Assembly (NCBI GenBank): GCA_947462335.1
Contig: OX381714.1
Location: forward strand, 58,883,800 to 58,947,799
DNA length: 64,000 nucleotides
DNA from: Harmothoe impar
Lineage: Eukaryota > Annelida > Polychaeta > Phyllodocida > Polynoidae
Direction: 5' to 3'
Part shown: positions 44,801-51,250 of the stretch, in pieces
How the letters are laid out: each line of letters begins with the position of its first letter
Position numbering within the stretch: position 1 is the stretch's first letter
Notes under the pieces: model-generated
What the model was told of the DNA's origin: nothing
What the model saw: only the letters and a program-made list of their open reading frames with translations
Databases searched by the model: none
Program-made: the position numbers and the translations under genes

Positions 44801-47026
44801 AAGGATATAGACAAAGGTGCACAAGTTTCAGTCTGTTGACTGGGTTATTTCACAAGTTGACCTTGGGCCGTATTTCACGAGGCCGTAGGCCGAGTGAAAT
44901 GCGGCCCAAGGGTCAACAAGTGAAATAACCCAGTCAATAGACTGAAATGATGGCAGGGGGGAGCCTAAAAGGGCTAAATTGGTTTCTTTCTACGCAGATA
45001 CGGTATTCACATATACCATGACCTGTGACGTAACATGTGATTTGTTCAAAATATTATGGCCATTTAAATGTAAGAATAATATTATTGAAGGAATACTTGG
45101 TAAGAAGTAAAATGCATGTGTAATGTAGACGTACCTTTCTCCTTCATAGTTTTCTTGTACAGGTTATTCCTGTTGCGGAATTCTATGTATTCATCGGTCC
45201 CTTTGTCAGGAGTGCACTTCTGTTTGGTTAGAAATAAAATTTATCTTATAGCTGCGCACTAAATTGTATGTTACTTTATGGCATATAAATTGTATACATG
45301 TATTTCTATAAAAGGGGGGGTAGGAAAAACGAATGTGTAGTGTATTACAAGTATCTAGGGGTGATAAAATAATACCAAAAGTAATATGAGTGTTATATGA
45401 CAGTTATTCCCATCTATGAGAGAGAAGGTACCTAGGGCCTATATACGGAGTAAGCCCTAGTTAGTCATATCACTTTAAGCTGATGTATACATTTTCAAGT
45501 AGAGAAACTGAAACTGGTTTTAAATCAAGATCTGTGGTACAATTTGACAAATATAGTATGGTTTAAATTTACCTTTTGACTCAGTTGGCGCTTGGCCAAG
45601 AACTCCTTACTCTTCTTGTTCTTGGCGTAGTATGTACTGTTCTTCTTTCGGCCGCGAACAGCTTGGTATATGGCCCGGTCAGCCGCATTGAGGGTCTGGC
45701 ACACTTCTTTCACCCCGTATTTGTCACACCAGGCCTCCAACTCGTGGTAGCCTAATACAATTTTATACAAATTCATTTTGTACATGAATGAATACATCAT
45801 ATATATAGACAAATGCCAACGCCCATAGATATACCGTTTCTGTTGTATTTTACGAGTGGGGGCTGGGTATCCCATGAGGCCTCAGCCCCCATGAGTGAAA
45901 TACATCATGAGCGGTATTGATGTAGTTGGCATTTGTTTTAATTTATTTATTTGAAGCCATAAATATTGAAGGGGAAATTTTTCTTTTCTTAGCACGTTGA
46001 ATACGGCCACATTGTATTGAATGGTACCAATGAATACGGTCACTTAGTGCTTTAAGAGGATAGGAGATATTGTATTTCCTACAAATAAAGAGGGGGGTAC
46101 AGTGTGGGGAGCTAACATATCAATTTAAGGATATCAAGGAGGGGTGAATGGGGGGGGGGGGATTTAGACCGACATATAGAGGGGGGGAGGGGGGGGGGGG
46201 AGGACAGACCACCCCCCCTTGTTTTTTAAAATTTAAATCAAGCAGAAATACGTCAGGGATACGCTGTTAGAATATTGTATATAACACATATAGCCGTCTG
46301 TATGTACACAGCACATACAGACCGGGTTAAGGAAAACCAGAGGAGAGCGAAGATGTTATTTAAAGTGTATTCAAACTGGTTGTATCATGTAATAAAGTAT
46401 GTTATGCAGTGTATCAAGGTAAGGGACTACACAATTTCCCATTTTTTCTGTTCTAAAGCAGGAGAAAATGAGAAATAGGGTGGTATTTACATGTCCAAAA
46501 ATTAACCCGGTCTGTATGTGGAACATACAGACCGGCTTATGGTAAACGAAACCTGACAAAACAATAACTGTATTTAACTTGGTATTAAAATGAAATACAG
46601 TATCTAATTGTGTTATACTACGCCAAGGACTAAGTTTGGACAAAAACAGTACTGACTTTTCATAGATAAGCCACTTATTTTACCCGTAGTACACATGTAT
46701 GACATTTCTTAACCCGGTCTGAATTTCGCAAAACATGAGCCGGGATACTACAGCGAGTGGCGAAATTAGTTACATTGTCCACTGCTTACTTGTAATCTGG
46801 ATGATGATATTCCAGTAGAAGTAGTAACATGTGATGTAAAGATACATATCTACTTCCCTTGCATGTTACAAGGTGGTAGCGCTTTGTTTTGTTTAGTATT
46901 ATGAAGAAATTGTACGAGAAATTGTTGTGCACAAACACACCGACTTACCGTGGAAGACACACTGCACAGCTACATAGCAGTTGTTGTCCGTATCCGAGTG
47001 TCGCAGTGTGTGGTACCGGCAGGAAG
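32836..47026 (-). CDS. 13-exon spliced gene of unknown function (5' end not found)
   Basis: Exons on the minus strand: 47026-46949, 45751-45573, 45219-45135, 44743-44541, 44085-43878, 36083-35643, 35365-35231, 35063-34929, 34761-34621, 34342-34202, 33966-33826, 33590-33182 and 32965-32836 (stop TGA at 32838-32836). Each has an AG acceptor and GT donor, and codon phase matches at all twelve junctions, giving about 807 codons. The N-terminal part includes SCRYHTLRHSD...CYVAVQCVFHG and YHELEAWCDKYGVKEVCQTL, then basic and acidic segments and RLRVQNAERFTVEQRAALL. The rest is repetitive, Ser/Thr/Pro- and acid-rich. I do not recognise a family. The first exon is the least certain, and further 5' exons are expected. 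A host gene or a multi-exon transposon gene are both possible. Confidence 0.75.
33182..33590 (-). other. Penultimate exon of the 13-exon gene
   Basis: 409 bp. Starts like the cassette exons (DPPHTGSDEEP), then continues uniquely with Ser/Asp/Glu-rich sequence and a PPVRYRRLVLSPSSSSGSPS patch, ending WWLPESLR. The donor is CTGAG|GTCAGT. It joins in phase to the last exon, which encodes HYAVDIDALIFPQPTG and an acidic end. Confidence 0.75.
33826..35365 (-). repeat. Five tandem cassette exons with their introns
   Basis: Exons at 35365-35231 and 35063-34929 (135 bp each) and 34761-34621, 34342-34202 and 33966-33826 (141 bp each). All start GAC-CCC-CCC-CAC-ACT (DPPHTGSD), end GCAAAAACG...ACAG|GTGAGTAC, and are phase 1-1, so any can be skipped or added without a frame change. 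Introns share long stretches (ACGTGAGAAGTACATGATGT at the acceptor side; TATTTAAAAGGTGGGTGTAT inside several). The array therefore grew by duplication of exon plus intron. Confidence 0.88.
35643..36083 (-). other. Ser/Thr/Ala low-complexity exon
   Basis: 441-bp exon with AG acceptor (GTTACAG|AGGAG) and GTGAGT donor. It is dominated by about 30 copies of a 12-bp word related to GAGGTCGACGCG on the plus strand, encoding runs of TSTS/TSAS on the minus strand. A Lys-rich start (GKGKSCKGRKGK) and a cassette-like 3' end (TPVATG) flank it. Such stretches are usually disordered and may be glycosylated or phosphorylated; that is inference. Confidence 0.8.
36084..37172. other. Intronic AT-rich stretch with short direct repeats
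   Basis: Contains three copies of AATAATATTTCAAATACATA (near 36570, 36652 and 36690), two of them followed by TTATTCACTATACCGGTTGA. A minus-strand frame at about 36420-36320 (VANENEKQILSGSLFRVDNN) has exon-like composition and a weak donor (AGG|GTAATA), but I could not find a good acceptor, so I leave it unassigned. Confidence 0.5.
37173..40130 (-). CDS. LINE ORF2: endonuclease-reverse transcriptase (CR1/L2-like)
   Basis: 985-codon open frame. An APE-type endonuclease (about 40-275) shows LNARSVKNK, SESWLT, YRPPQGNPE, LGDFNLD and DLSDHCIV. The reverse transcriptase (about 480-760) shows NYRPISLL, a DLKKAFDTVDH motif A, GVPQGSILGPLLF, and the active-site FADD at about 715-718, followed by the LINE thumb region (YKYLGI). 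It would nick target DNA and prime reverse transcription there. The layout and motifs fit the Jockey/CR1/L2 group. The listed first codon is not ATG; the first good ATG is near 40063 (MDDKLKP). The frame is fully open, so this copy may be recent. It lies in the large intron of the spliced gene, same strand. Confidence 0.92.
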   Translation of the reverse strand: MSGNLGYLGCVVDHISSSLYQMDDKLKPTVSELNELEGEHYLHLNARSVKNKKTIDELKLRFTGTNFKFLSISESWLTSMDSTSMYNIGGYHMYRSDRTWRDVPNSIMPKVGGGICTYVNNSLHCNNDELDFLNLSCKDLETQCLVLLDENRKTSVVCTVYRPPQGNPERFFELIEPILQKLVAKSRKRLYVLGDFNLDLLDPKLKTLTSRLTNMMLQYGLLNWIKEPTRISDKELCLDLIFTNDFDMDSSTVIPFDLSDHCIVAGTIDKSIQSREKTKFNGRSMKNFNGEKLVEDVLLSDWDNFYSIQDPQELWSIYIDRLLLILDDMCPLKNFTILKPREEWVDPQLLEQIAEKDRLLARSYKTKNVVDRETASDARKLISVDVHSTREKFINQLTEECKNDPNRFWREISKLLPSKKSNCVSINLVDSDGGEVSEEDTPDYVNRYFTNIGKKLAENLNEPWSYDGELNLGTSLTSIITNEDEISDFINDIAISKSSAIKNVNSNILKLIFQSSKSLLVHLFNSSLKTGLVPKDWKCATIIPIHKGGDRREISNYRPISLLALPGKILEKVVHKNLMGFLEDNNLLSKFQYGYRKNMSTITSVGNITDDILSNKNVGIDTIATFFDLKKAFDTVDHVILLEKMKNMGISGNLLSWITDYLSDRKQKTCINGKCSAEMNISCGVPQGSILGPLLFLIYINDVNIAVTGAAVSLFADDTVIYVSDKDQQIACAKMQTSIDYFVSWCKKNKLTVNISKTKFMGFGGKKSFKNANLYIGNEALKRVFTYKYLGIILDPRLNYEVFMKNQMKTVAYRTYQLTKISRFLSKNSLLKIYRVYIMPIFDYGDILYVRSGSTLLSKMQRSQNRVLKVCLKKPMRTHTDLIHYESNVNYLADRRLSHVYVEGHKRSCKEKYIKKVTVSTRSADGILLKNHLPHCESYKRSLEYTVSTLWNGLDPGKRNVRDRNCFKFLLKKELKGLIPKVTIE
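40131..41059. other. AT-rich spacer between LINE ORF2 and the SGNH-like ORF
   Basis: No clear coding sequence. It includes TATATAGTTATA/TATAATATTATA palindromic patches near 40330-40440. If the three minus-strand ORFs belong to one element, this is an unusually long inter-ORF gap. Confidence 0.5.
41060..41689 (-). CDS. SGNH/GDSL-hydrolase-like protein, degenerate active site
   Basis: 209 residues, ATG at 41689. The order of motifs resembles SGNH folds: an N-terminal strand followed by YTDGRED where a catalytic GDS is usual, WPGAGIERL (block with Gly), YYLSAGIFDI in place of the GxND block, and a late VVHTGINPN that could match the DxxH block. The usual catalytic Ser and Asn are not at the expected positions, so activity is doubtful. 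CR1-type LINEs are known to carry an esterase-like domain in ORF1, which could explain its place between ORF1-like and ORF2 frames. Alternatively it is a small host gene in the intron with its own promoter (41827-41873). Confidence 0.55.
   Translation of the reverse strand: MHLKQIYVYTDGREDHEGSLQYFLHKHCSFWNTEVLVDSWPGAGIERLCQEVDDLINQNPLPVYYLSAGIFDIIHSVQDTNGYTFMAMEEDDMCEELMELIEGSVGYLRNRHPNTLIHLTNVTGVDVFKTCSQFCGPQPQKVLNNVVWVINDFIDGFNLDYGTTTPDMASVVHTGINPNYNLLNDSLSGTLECQKYWALELLNHMKSHY
41827..41873 (-). promoter_or_regulatory. Possible promoter elements upstream of the SGNH-like ORF
   Basis: CCAAT (41827-41831), the palindrome ATCACGTGAT (41848-41857, E-box) and ATTACGTCAT (41864-41873, CRE-like) cluster 140-190 bp upstream of the ATG, in a stretch richer in CpG than its surroundings. 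Function is inferred from motif identity only. Confidence 0.4.
42028..43491 (-). CDS. LINE ORF1-like protein with C-terminal NADAR (YbiA-like) domain
   Basis: 487 residues, ATG at 43491. A basic N-terminus and acidic linker are followed by a predicted coiled coil (about 125-182), an RRM-like region (about 183-262, KNIVIEGIKE...RPRPIMVRF) and a basic C-terminal module (about 265-325), the usual parts of LINE ORF1 RNA chaperones. Residues 341-485 add a NADAR domain: YLSAEYQCDLKHEGLDYSSA, the glutamate matching Glu48 of E. coli YbiA (Glu367), a Lys/Trp-Asp segment, LKFSQNESLKQDLLKT, DKLWSCG (Trp452) and GQNQLGLILQSLRDDL. Known NADAR proteins hydrolyse N-glycosidic bonds in riboflavin intermediates or remove ADP-ribose from guanine. 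The His after the Glu is Cys here. Activity is unproven. Confidence 0.85.
   Translation of the reverse strand: MSRRSNRVKTPKKSGAQSNNEKPLKFKNGGSRATEGAARGDDVGAAHGLHEEDQVLHNAYMETGKGDLIDSKEENVVTESSDILNGEITREMLEADDISDRDFLKVIFKKLADLEDSQITRDGIKSYLEELNQDLTSKIGTLSDTNFKLEESNKVLTAKCNFQERRIISLAERVDILENKEKRKNIVIEGIKESNNLNLRVQLDDLFRDLKVNFTSAETEACYRLGEKKEHQKRPRPIMVRFATIRQKQQIYANISNLKANKQKWEYVSVCDDLAPKDQEERRNLMNLVGFCKSKGKEAKLSGNGLIFEGKRFSYQEVNNLPKGFRMMDIKTIDTDQGVMFGGPFSYLSAEYQCDLKHEGLDYSSAECFFKSQQATISGDDQLAFEIRTAKDIGEIRELSTLIKKSQKWDKIQKMKAMKLAQKLKFSQNESLKQDLLKTKGSLISSSFDKLWSCGMVITQRKYINKNNLPGQNQLGLILQSLRDDLE
43492..43877. other. Probable LINE 5' leader and intron sequence
   Basis: Upstream of the ORF1-like ATG. 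CpG-containing sequence around 43540-43640 may be the element's 5' UTR or internal promoter. The intron donor of exon 44085-43878 is GTGAGT at 43877-43872. The element boundary cannot be placed by eye. Confidence 0.4.
44495..44514 (-). repeat. CGGTCTGTATGTGC motif, solo inverted copy
   Basis: GCACATACAGACCAAGTTAA, two changes from the common form. It lies just 3' of the donor of exon 44743-44541. Confidence 0.75.
44826..44947. repeat. 122-bp near-perfect palindrome in an intron
   Basis: Arms of about 53 bp (TTTCAGTCTGTTGACTGGGT... against ...ACCCAGTCAATAGACTGAAA) around a GGCCGTAGGCC centre. Reads like a small foldback element or a cruciform-forming sequence. Confidence 0.9.
45809..45936. 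repeat. 128-bp imperfect inverted repeat
   Basis: Outer arms ACAAATGCCAAC and GTTGGCATTTGT, inner arms GTGGGGGCTG and CAGCCCCCA. It lies just upstream (minus-strand sense) of the acceptor of exon 45751-45573. Confidence 0.75.
46149..46215. repeat. G-tract cluster
   Basis: Runs of 12 or more G, interrupted by single A, followed by a C run (ACCACCCCCC). Expected to form G-quadruplex or hairpin structures and prone to sequencing error. Confidence 0.85.
46294..46330. repeat. Inverted pair of CGGTCTGTATGTGC motifs
   Basis: CCGTCTGTATGTAC faces GCACATACAGACCGGGTTAA across a 3-bp gap. Confidence 0.85.
46502..46539. repeat. Second inverted pair of CGGTCTGTATGTGC motifs
   Basis: TTAACCCGGTCTGTATGTG faces ACATACAGACCGGCTTA across GA, giving a 38-bp palindrome. 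A partial copy (TTAACCCGGTCTGA) follows at 46709. Confidence 0.88.
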
Positions 47027-47109
47027 CTTTGCAGGAGAAACAGAAGAGGGCGCCACTGGTGCATACACTTCGCTTGCAACTCACCAGTTGTCTTTCTGGT
47101 CGGATTTGT

Positions 47110-47357
47110 TTAAATCGGTCTGTATACGAGCTGTTTACCTTAAAGCGGTCTGTATGTGAAAGAAAAGGACCTGATTTCTTGGAAGGCGCTATGAAACAAA
47201 AGGAGGCACATGTGAGTAGTAAAAACTCTTCTAGAATACGAGGTATGGGTTGAAATACGAGATGTAAAACATAGAAGAGGGCCAGATATGATTGCTTTTG
47301 TGTAGGCAATGCAAAGGTATGGAATTTAATGGAATTTATTAAACCGGTCTGTATGTG
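47110..47357 (+). repeat. Three direct copies of the CGGTCTGTATGTG motif
   Basis: TTAAATCGGTCTGTATACG (47110-47128), TTAAAGCGGTCTGTATGTG (47140-47158) and TTAAACCGGTCTGTATGTG (47339-47357). The first two share the paired layout of the satellite unit. Confidence 0.85.
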
Positions 47358-48430
47358 AAATTTGATTTTTTTCAGGTAATGCTTTATAACAGCAGCTGTA
47401 CCATAGAAATTAATTGCATTTTCACTCAGGGTGATGCAATATAACAATATACAAAAATAAAACACAACAAATAGTCCATGTTAGCTTAATCCATTTTTTT
47501 ATTCATTTTTTCCTTAAAAAAATTGCAAAATACGTCAACTTTTGGGGGGTTTTGGGCCAAAAAATCCCGAAATAAGGGTTAGATAACATGTAAAGTATAC
47601 ATTTTCTGGTAGAACTAAACCCACTCTAACTTTCAGTGAGAGTTATAGACATGTGAACATGATTGGGGTGAAAATATCCTGGAAAAACCCCAAATTAGCA
47701 GTTGCATCACGTTGGTGAGAATCAGTCCTATACTATCTTAGTAAAGGGAAACAAAACATCAATGTGTGAAAATTTAAGCATCTTTGGATTTAAATATTCA
47801 TATGGCATATTCGTCTAAAAAGGGCAGGACAATATTTTGATGAATTGGTTTTATGTTTGCAATTCAGAATGATCTAGAATGTTGCTTTCTCAACCTAAGT
47901 GATGAGAGTATTTTCTCCTCAGATTGAAGAGTAATTTTAGATACATTGAATTACGAAGGCTAGTAACTCAAAACTAGAGGATTCCGTTCTTATAGTGTTG
48001 CAGTAAGACATTTAATCATTACTTTGCACAGAAACAGTCTGATGGATGAGTTTATTTCATTACAAGAAGGAAAAACAAGTGGTCTAAAGAGGCTGTTGTA
48101 GTCACATATATCCCTTTACTCTGTATTTTATGGCACTTTGCGGAGAAGCTCATGGTTTATGCAGTAGGTAGGTCATCTTACCACTATATCAAAATGACAA
48201 GCAACCTCTAACCACCATTTTATAAATTTACTCACAATAATGTGCATATTATAAAGAAAGGGTTAAGATATTGGCATAAGCACTTCACATTTACCCTTCC
48301 AAATTTTTCCCTTTAAGTGATCTTGATTCACCTACATCTTTCACCAGAAATATAAGTTTCACCCTAATTGCCTTATGGCAGCGGTTTCACTTAAGGTATC
48401 ACTATATAGTGTCTTAAGTCTGCAGTAGAC
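47358..48430. other. AT-rich spacer, nothing recognised
   Basis: No gene, RNA or clear repeat visible. Confidence 0.55.
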
Positions 48431-48516
48431 AGGTCCGGTAAATGGAGGAAAACCCTCTCCAGAGCTGTTATTTACACCAGTGTTGGTGTGAAAACACTGC
48501 AGGGCTAAAATTAGCA
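48431..48516 (+). repeat. Dispersed repeat, left copy
   Basis: Matches 58184-58283 in inverse orientation: GGTCCGGTAAATGGAGGAAA and the complement of AACAGCTCTGGGGAGGGTTT. It lies outside the 9.4-kb element. Confidence 0.8.
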
Positions 48517-48674
48517 ACGGTTTTGCTTGTAGCATAAACACTGCAGTGCTAAAATAAGCAATGGTTTTCTTATAACCCATTTGCTGAATTTTCTATCAAT
48601 TTGCTGTTAGTAGTATAGTATGTATCGGAACGGGACTATAGTTAAGTACTGTTTATTACTCAATCGACCTGCAG

Positions 48675-48928
48675 CCAATCAGAGGCCTCCCTTTTGGCGG
48701 GAAATTCAAAAGCAGCCAATGAGAGGCCTCCCTTTTGGCGGGAAATTCAAATAGGTCACGTGACCGGAAGTGACCTACTTCCGGTCACGTGACCTTTGGG
48801 CGGGAAATTCAAATAGGTCACGTGACCGGAAGTGACCTACTTAAGAGGGTCACGTGACCACCATGTTGGCGGGAAATTCAAATAGGTCACGTGACGGGAA
48901 GTGACCTACTTAAGGGGGTCACGTGACT
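48675..48928. promoter_or_regulatory. Dense promoter-like cluster in the left terminal repeat
   Basis: CCAAT at 48675 and 48716. GGCGGGAAA in E2F-like context (TTTTGGCGGGAAA) at 48692, 48733, 48795 and 48865. CACGTG within GGTCACGTGAC at 48754, 48783, 48816, 48849, 48885 and 48918. ETS-like ACCGGAAGTG at 48763 and 48825, with its complement near 48777. The same cluster occurs inverted in the right repeat (about 57704-57957). The words are recognised by NF-Y, E2F, USF/MYC-type bHLH and ETS/GABP factors in animals. That they act here is inference. Confidence 0.7.
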
Positions 48929-49149
48929 ACTAGGTTGGCTTTCAAAATAAGTCACTTGAGATTTTGATGGATAAATAAATTTAAAAAAAGAAAAAAAAAG
49001 CAAGCTGAAAAAAGCTTGCTAAAAAATAATTTAAAAATGTGGCTCTTTTTTTCTAGGGGGAGAGGGGCACTCTGGGGGGCACTCTTTAAGATGCATGGGG
49101 GGGGGAGGGGGGGAGGGGGGGGGGGAGGGGCAGGGTTTTTTAAGAGTGA

Positions 49150-49196
49150 GACTCGCTTCTCTGCCCTCTCTAAAAGAGAGGGCAGAGAGGCGAGTC
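49150..49196. other. 47-bp hairpin in left terminal repeat
   Basis: GACTCGCTTCTCTGCCCTCT pairs with its complement across a TAAAA loop with a single mismatch. A mirror copy lies at 57436-57482. The stem is long enough for small-RNA processing, but nothing else supports a miRNA. Confidence 0.8.
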
Positions 49197-49527
49197 TACT
49201 TACCATGAAAGGTATCATGATCGCGTTTATGATGATGTGCATCATGATGTGACTATCTTACAACCCTATGAGAAATAAGCAAGACATGGGCGTACTTACA
49301 CGGGCTATTTGTAAACTAATTTCTCTTGAATCTATTAACAGCTCACATTTTTTTTCTTAGATGACATCTGACAGCTGCTTGCTAGGCTAAGATATTGTTA
49401 AATAAACAACTTGGAAAGCTAATTACAGTTTTCTGGCTTGAAATATAGTCTTTCAACAGACTTTTTTTCTCATCTTACACAGAGGCAAATATCAGAGACA
49501 CCCAATGGCGCTTAAACTGCTCTCAGC

Positions 49528-49802
49528 CAAGGGTCGGGCACTGCTGGACTATAATAGACGGGTCAAGGACCGTTCTACTGTGGGTCAGGCTAGGTCGGAC
49601 ATTCAATAACGCAACTTTAGCAAAACTTGCTTGAAAGTCTGACCATGCGAGATCCTTATGCCCCAGTCTGTCAATGCTGTCCAGACTTTCAAGCAAGGTT
49701 GTCAAAGACCTACCTGTCATTGAATGTCCGACTTAGCCTGCCTGACCCTCAGTAGAACGGTCCTTGACTCATCTATTATAGTCCAGCAGCGCCCGACCCT
49801 TG
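49528..49802. mobile_element. 275-bp foldback element inside the 9.4-kb element
   Basis: Arms CAAGGGTCGGGC...GGTCAAGGACCGTTCTACTG and their complements match over about 110 bp with a short centre. No target duplication was seen. Confidence 0.8.
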
Positions 49803-49939
49803 TATGAGAGGGGTATTGACACCATTGGCTGACTCTGATAATTCGCCTGTGTGCACGAGGGGAGGAGAGGGTTTACAGCTTGCGCTTATAGAGCACTACT
49901 AGTGGAGGTTTGGATGAGGAGGCTATGACATATGATGTT

Positions 49940-50085
49940 TGTCTTAAAAAATAGCCATGGCGCATGTCGATGTCGCTTAATTATGCTCATATCTCATGTC
50001 GATTTTAAGAATTGCTCATGTCACCTGTCACTGTGTTTTTCAAGCTTCATGTCAAATGTCACTAGGCTTCATCTCGACTTTAGTG
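49940..50085 (+). repeat. ATGTCGATTTTAAGAAT-type repeat, left copy
   Basis: Two to three degenerate copies of CATGTCGATTTTAAGAATTG / CATGTCACCTGTCACT. The same family occurs inverted at 55440-55680, mirroring the element's symmetry. Confidence 0.7.
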
Positions 50086-50447
50086 GTCCACACTGCTGCT
50101 GCTGCTGCTGCTGCTGTCGGTGCTGCTGCTTGTGCTGCTTGTGCTGCTCATGCAGCAGCTGCTGGCTGCTTGTGCTGCTGCTGCTGCTGCTGACAGATGC
50201 TACTGCTTGTGCTACTGCTCGTGCAGCAGCTGCCAGCAGCTGCTGAAGCAGCTGTCAGCAGCTGCTGGCTGCTTGTGCTGCTGACAAGGTCATGGGGGCT
50301 GCTGCTGACGATGTCACGGATGCTGCTGACAAATGCTACAGCTTGTGCTGCTCGTGCTGCTTGTGCTGCTGAAGTCGCTGCCAGCTGCTTGTGCTGCACG
50401 TGCAGCTGCTGCTGAAGCCGCTGCTAGATGCTGCTGCTTGTGCTGCA
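50085..50447. repeat. CTG-rich degenerate trinucleotide tract
   Basis: CTG runs of up to eight units mixed with TTGTGCTGCT and GCAGCAGCTGCTG. The open frames in it (Leu, Cys or Ala runs, both strands) are artefacts of the repeat. Confidence 0.9.
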
Positions 50448-50984
50448 CGAGACTGAGTAGCCGCTATTCGGCGTTTCACTCCTTATGTACCCTGTCCTAG
50501 TTAATCCTCTTAAACGGCTGAAAAGGCTCTCTCAGCACAGAGACTCTACTCAATGTAAGAGATCAGTTAAGTAAGTTTTCACATGCCACCTGACTACTGC
50601 GGGAGGGTTTAGACTTAAGCAGCTTAGTGCACACACGTGTCTGTTAGAAAAGCTACCTGCACACCTGCCTTCCTTTTTCACTAGTATTTACCCCCTGCCG
50701 ACTTATAAGGCACCTATACACGCCTTCTTGCTTCTAGAGCTAAGCTGACTGGCAGCTATTTTAAAAGAGAATACTCGTTACCTGTATAACGGATAAGGGG
50801 GTTATGAGATTAGCGTGTGTATACAAAAAAAAACAAAAAAAAAGCTACAGGGGGCGCGTGTCTGTCTGTGAGGTAGAGACCATGTGGTAAGCGACTCAAG
50901 TGTAAAACAACAGCACCTCCTCTTGTCGCAGTGAGTGGTGTGGACGGCGGCTGGCTAGTTGAATTTAAGCGTCAGCTTGAAAGA

Positions 50985-51250
50985 TAAGGCCAAATAAAAA
51001 AAAAAGGTTTGTTTCAGGTCACCCGACCAACCCTAGCAAAACAGGGTCGACCCTACGTTGTTTTTTTTAAGCAAGTTTGAAGAAAATTTCATATTTTTAT
51101 ACTTTTTGGGTCATTTTTAGAATTTCCACGGAGGATGGCTAGTACTTTCATGTTAAAAAAATAAAATAAAATAAAATAAAAATCCGACCTACCGACTCCA
51201 GTCTTTCTGCCCATGTTACCTGAAACATACCTTTTTTTTTTTTTTTGGCT
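50985..51250. mobile_element. Possible MITE with GCCAAATAAAAAAA ends
   Basis: Left GGCCAAATA(A)nGGTTTGTTTCAGGT is inverted relative to ACCTGAAACATACC(T)nGGCT on the right. The interior is AT-rich with (AAAAT)n. Ends are partly homopolymer, so borders are approximate. Confidence 0.5.

Larger units (their letters stand above)
48609..49320 (+). repeat. Left 712-bp terminal inverted repeat
   Basis: Matches the right repeat over its whole length by eye. Outer part: transcription-factor-like words. Middle: A/T-rich hairpin AGCAAGCT/AGCTTGCT and a G-tract (49098-49137). Inner part: a long stem-loop (49150-49196) and GTACTTACACGGG, a good splice-donor complement. Confidence 0.95.

Noticed and set aside
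49932..50415. Cys/Leu- and Ala-rich frames on both strands
   Set aside because: They are translations of the CTG-rich tract in different phases.
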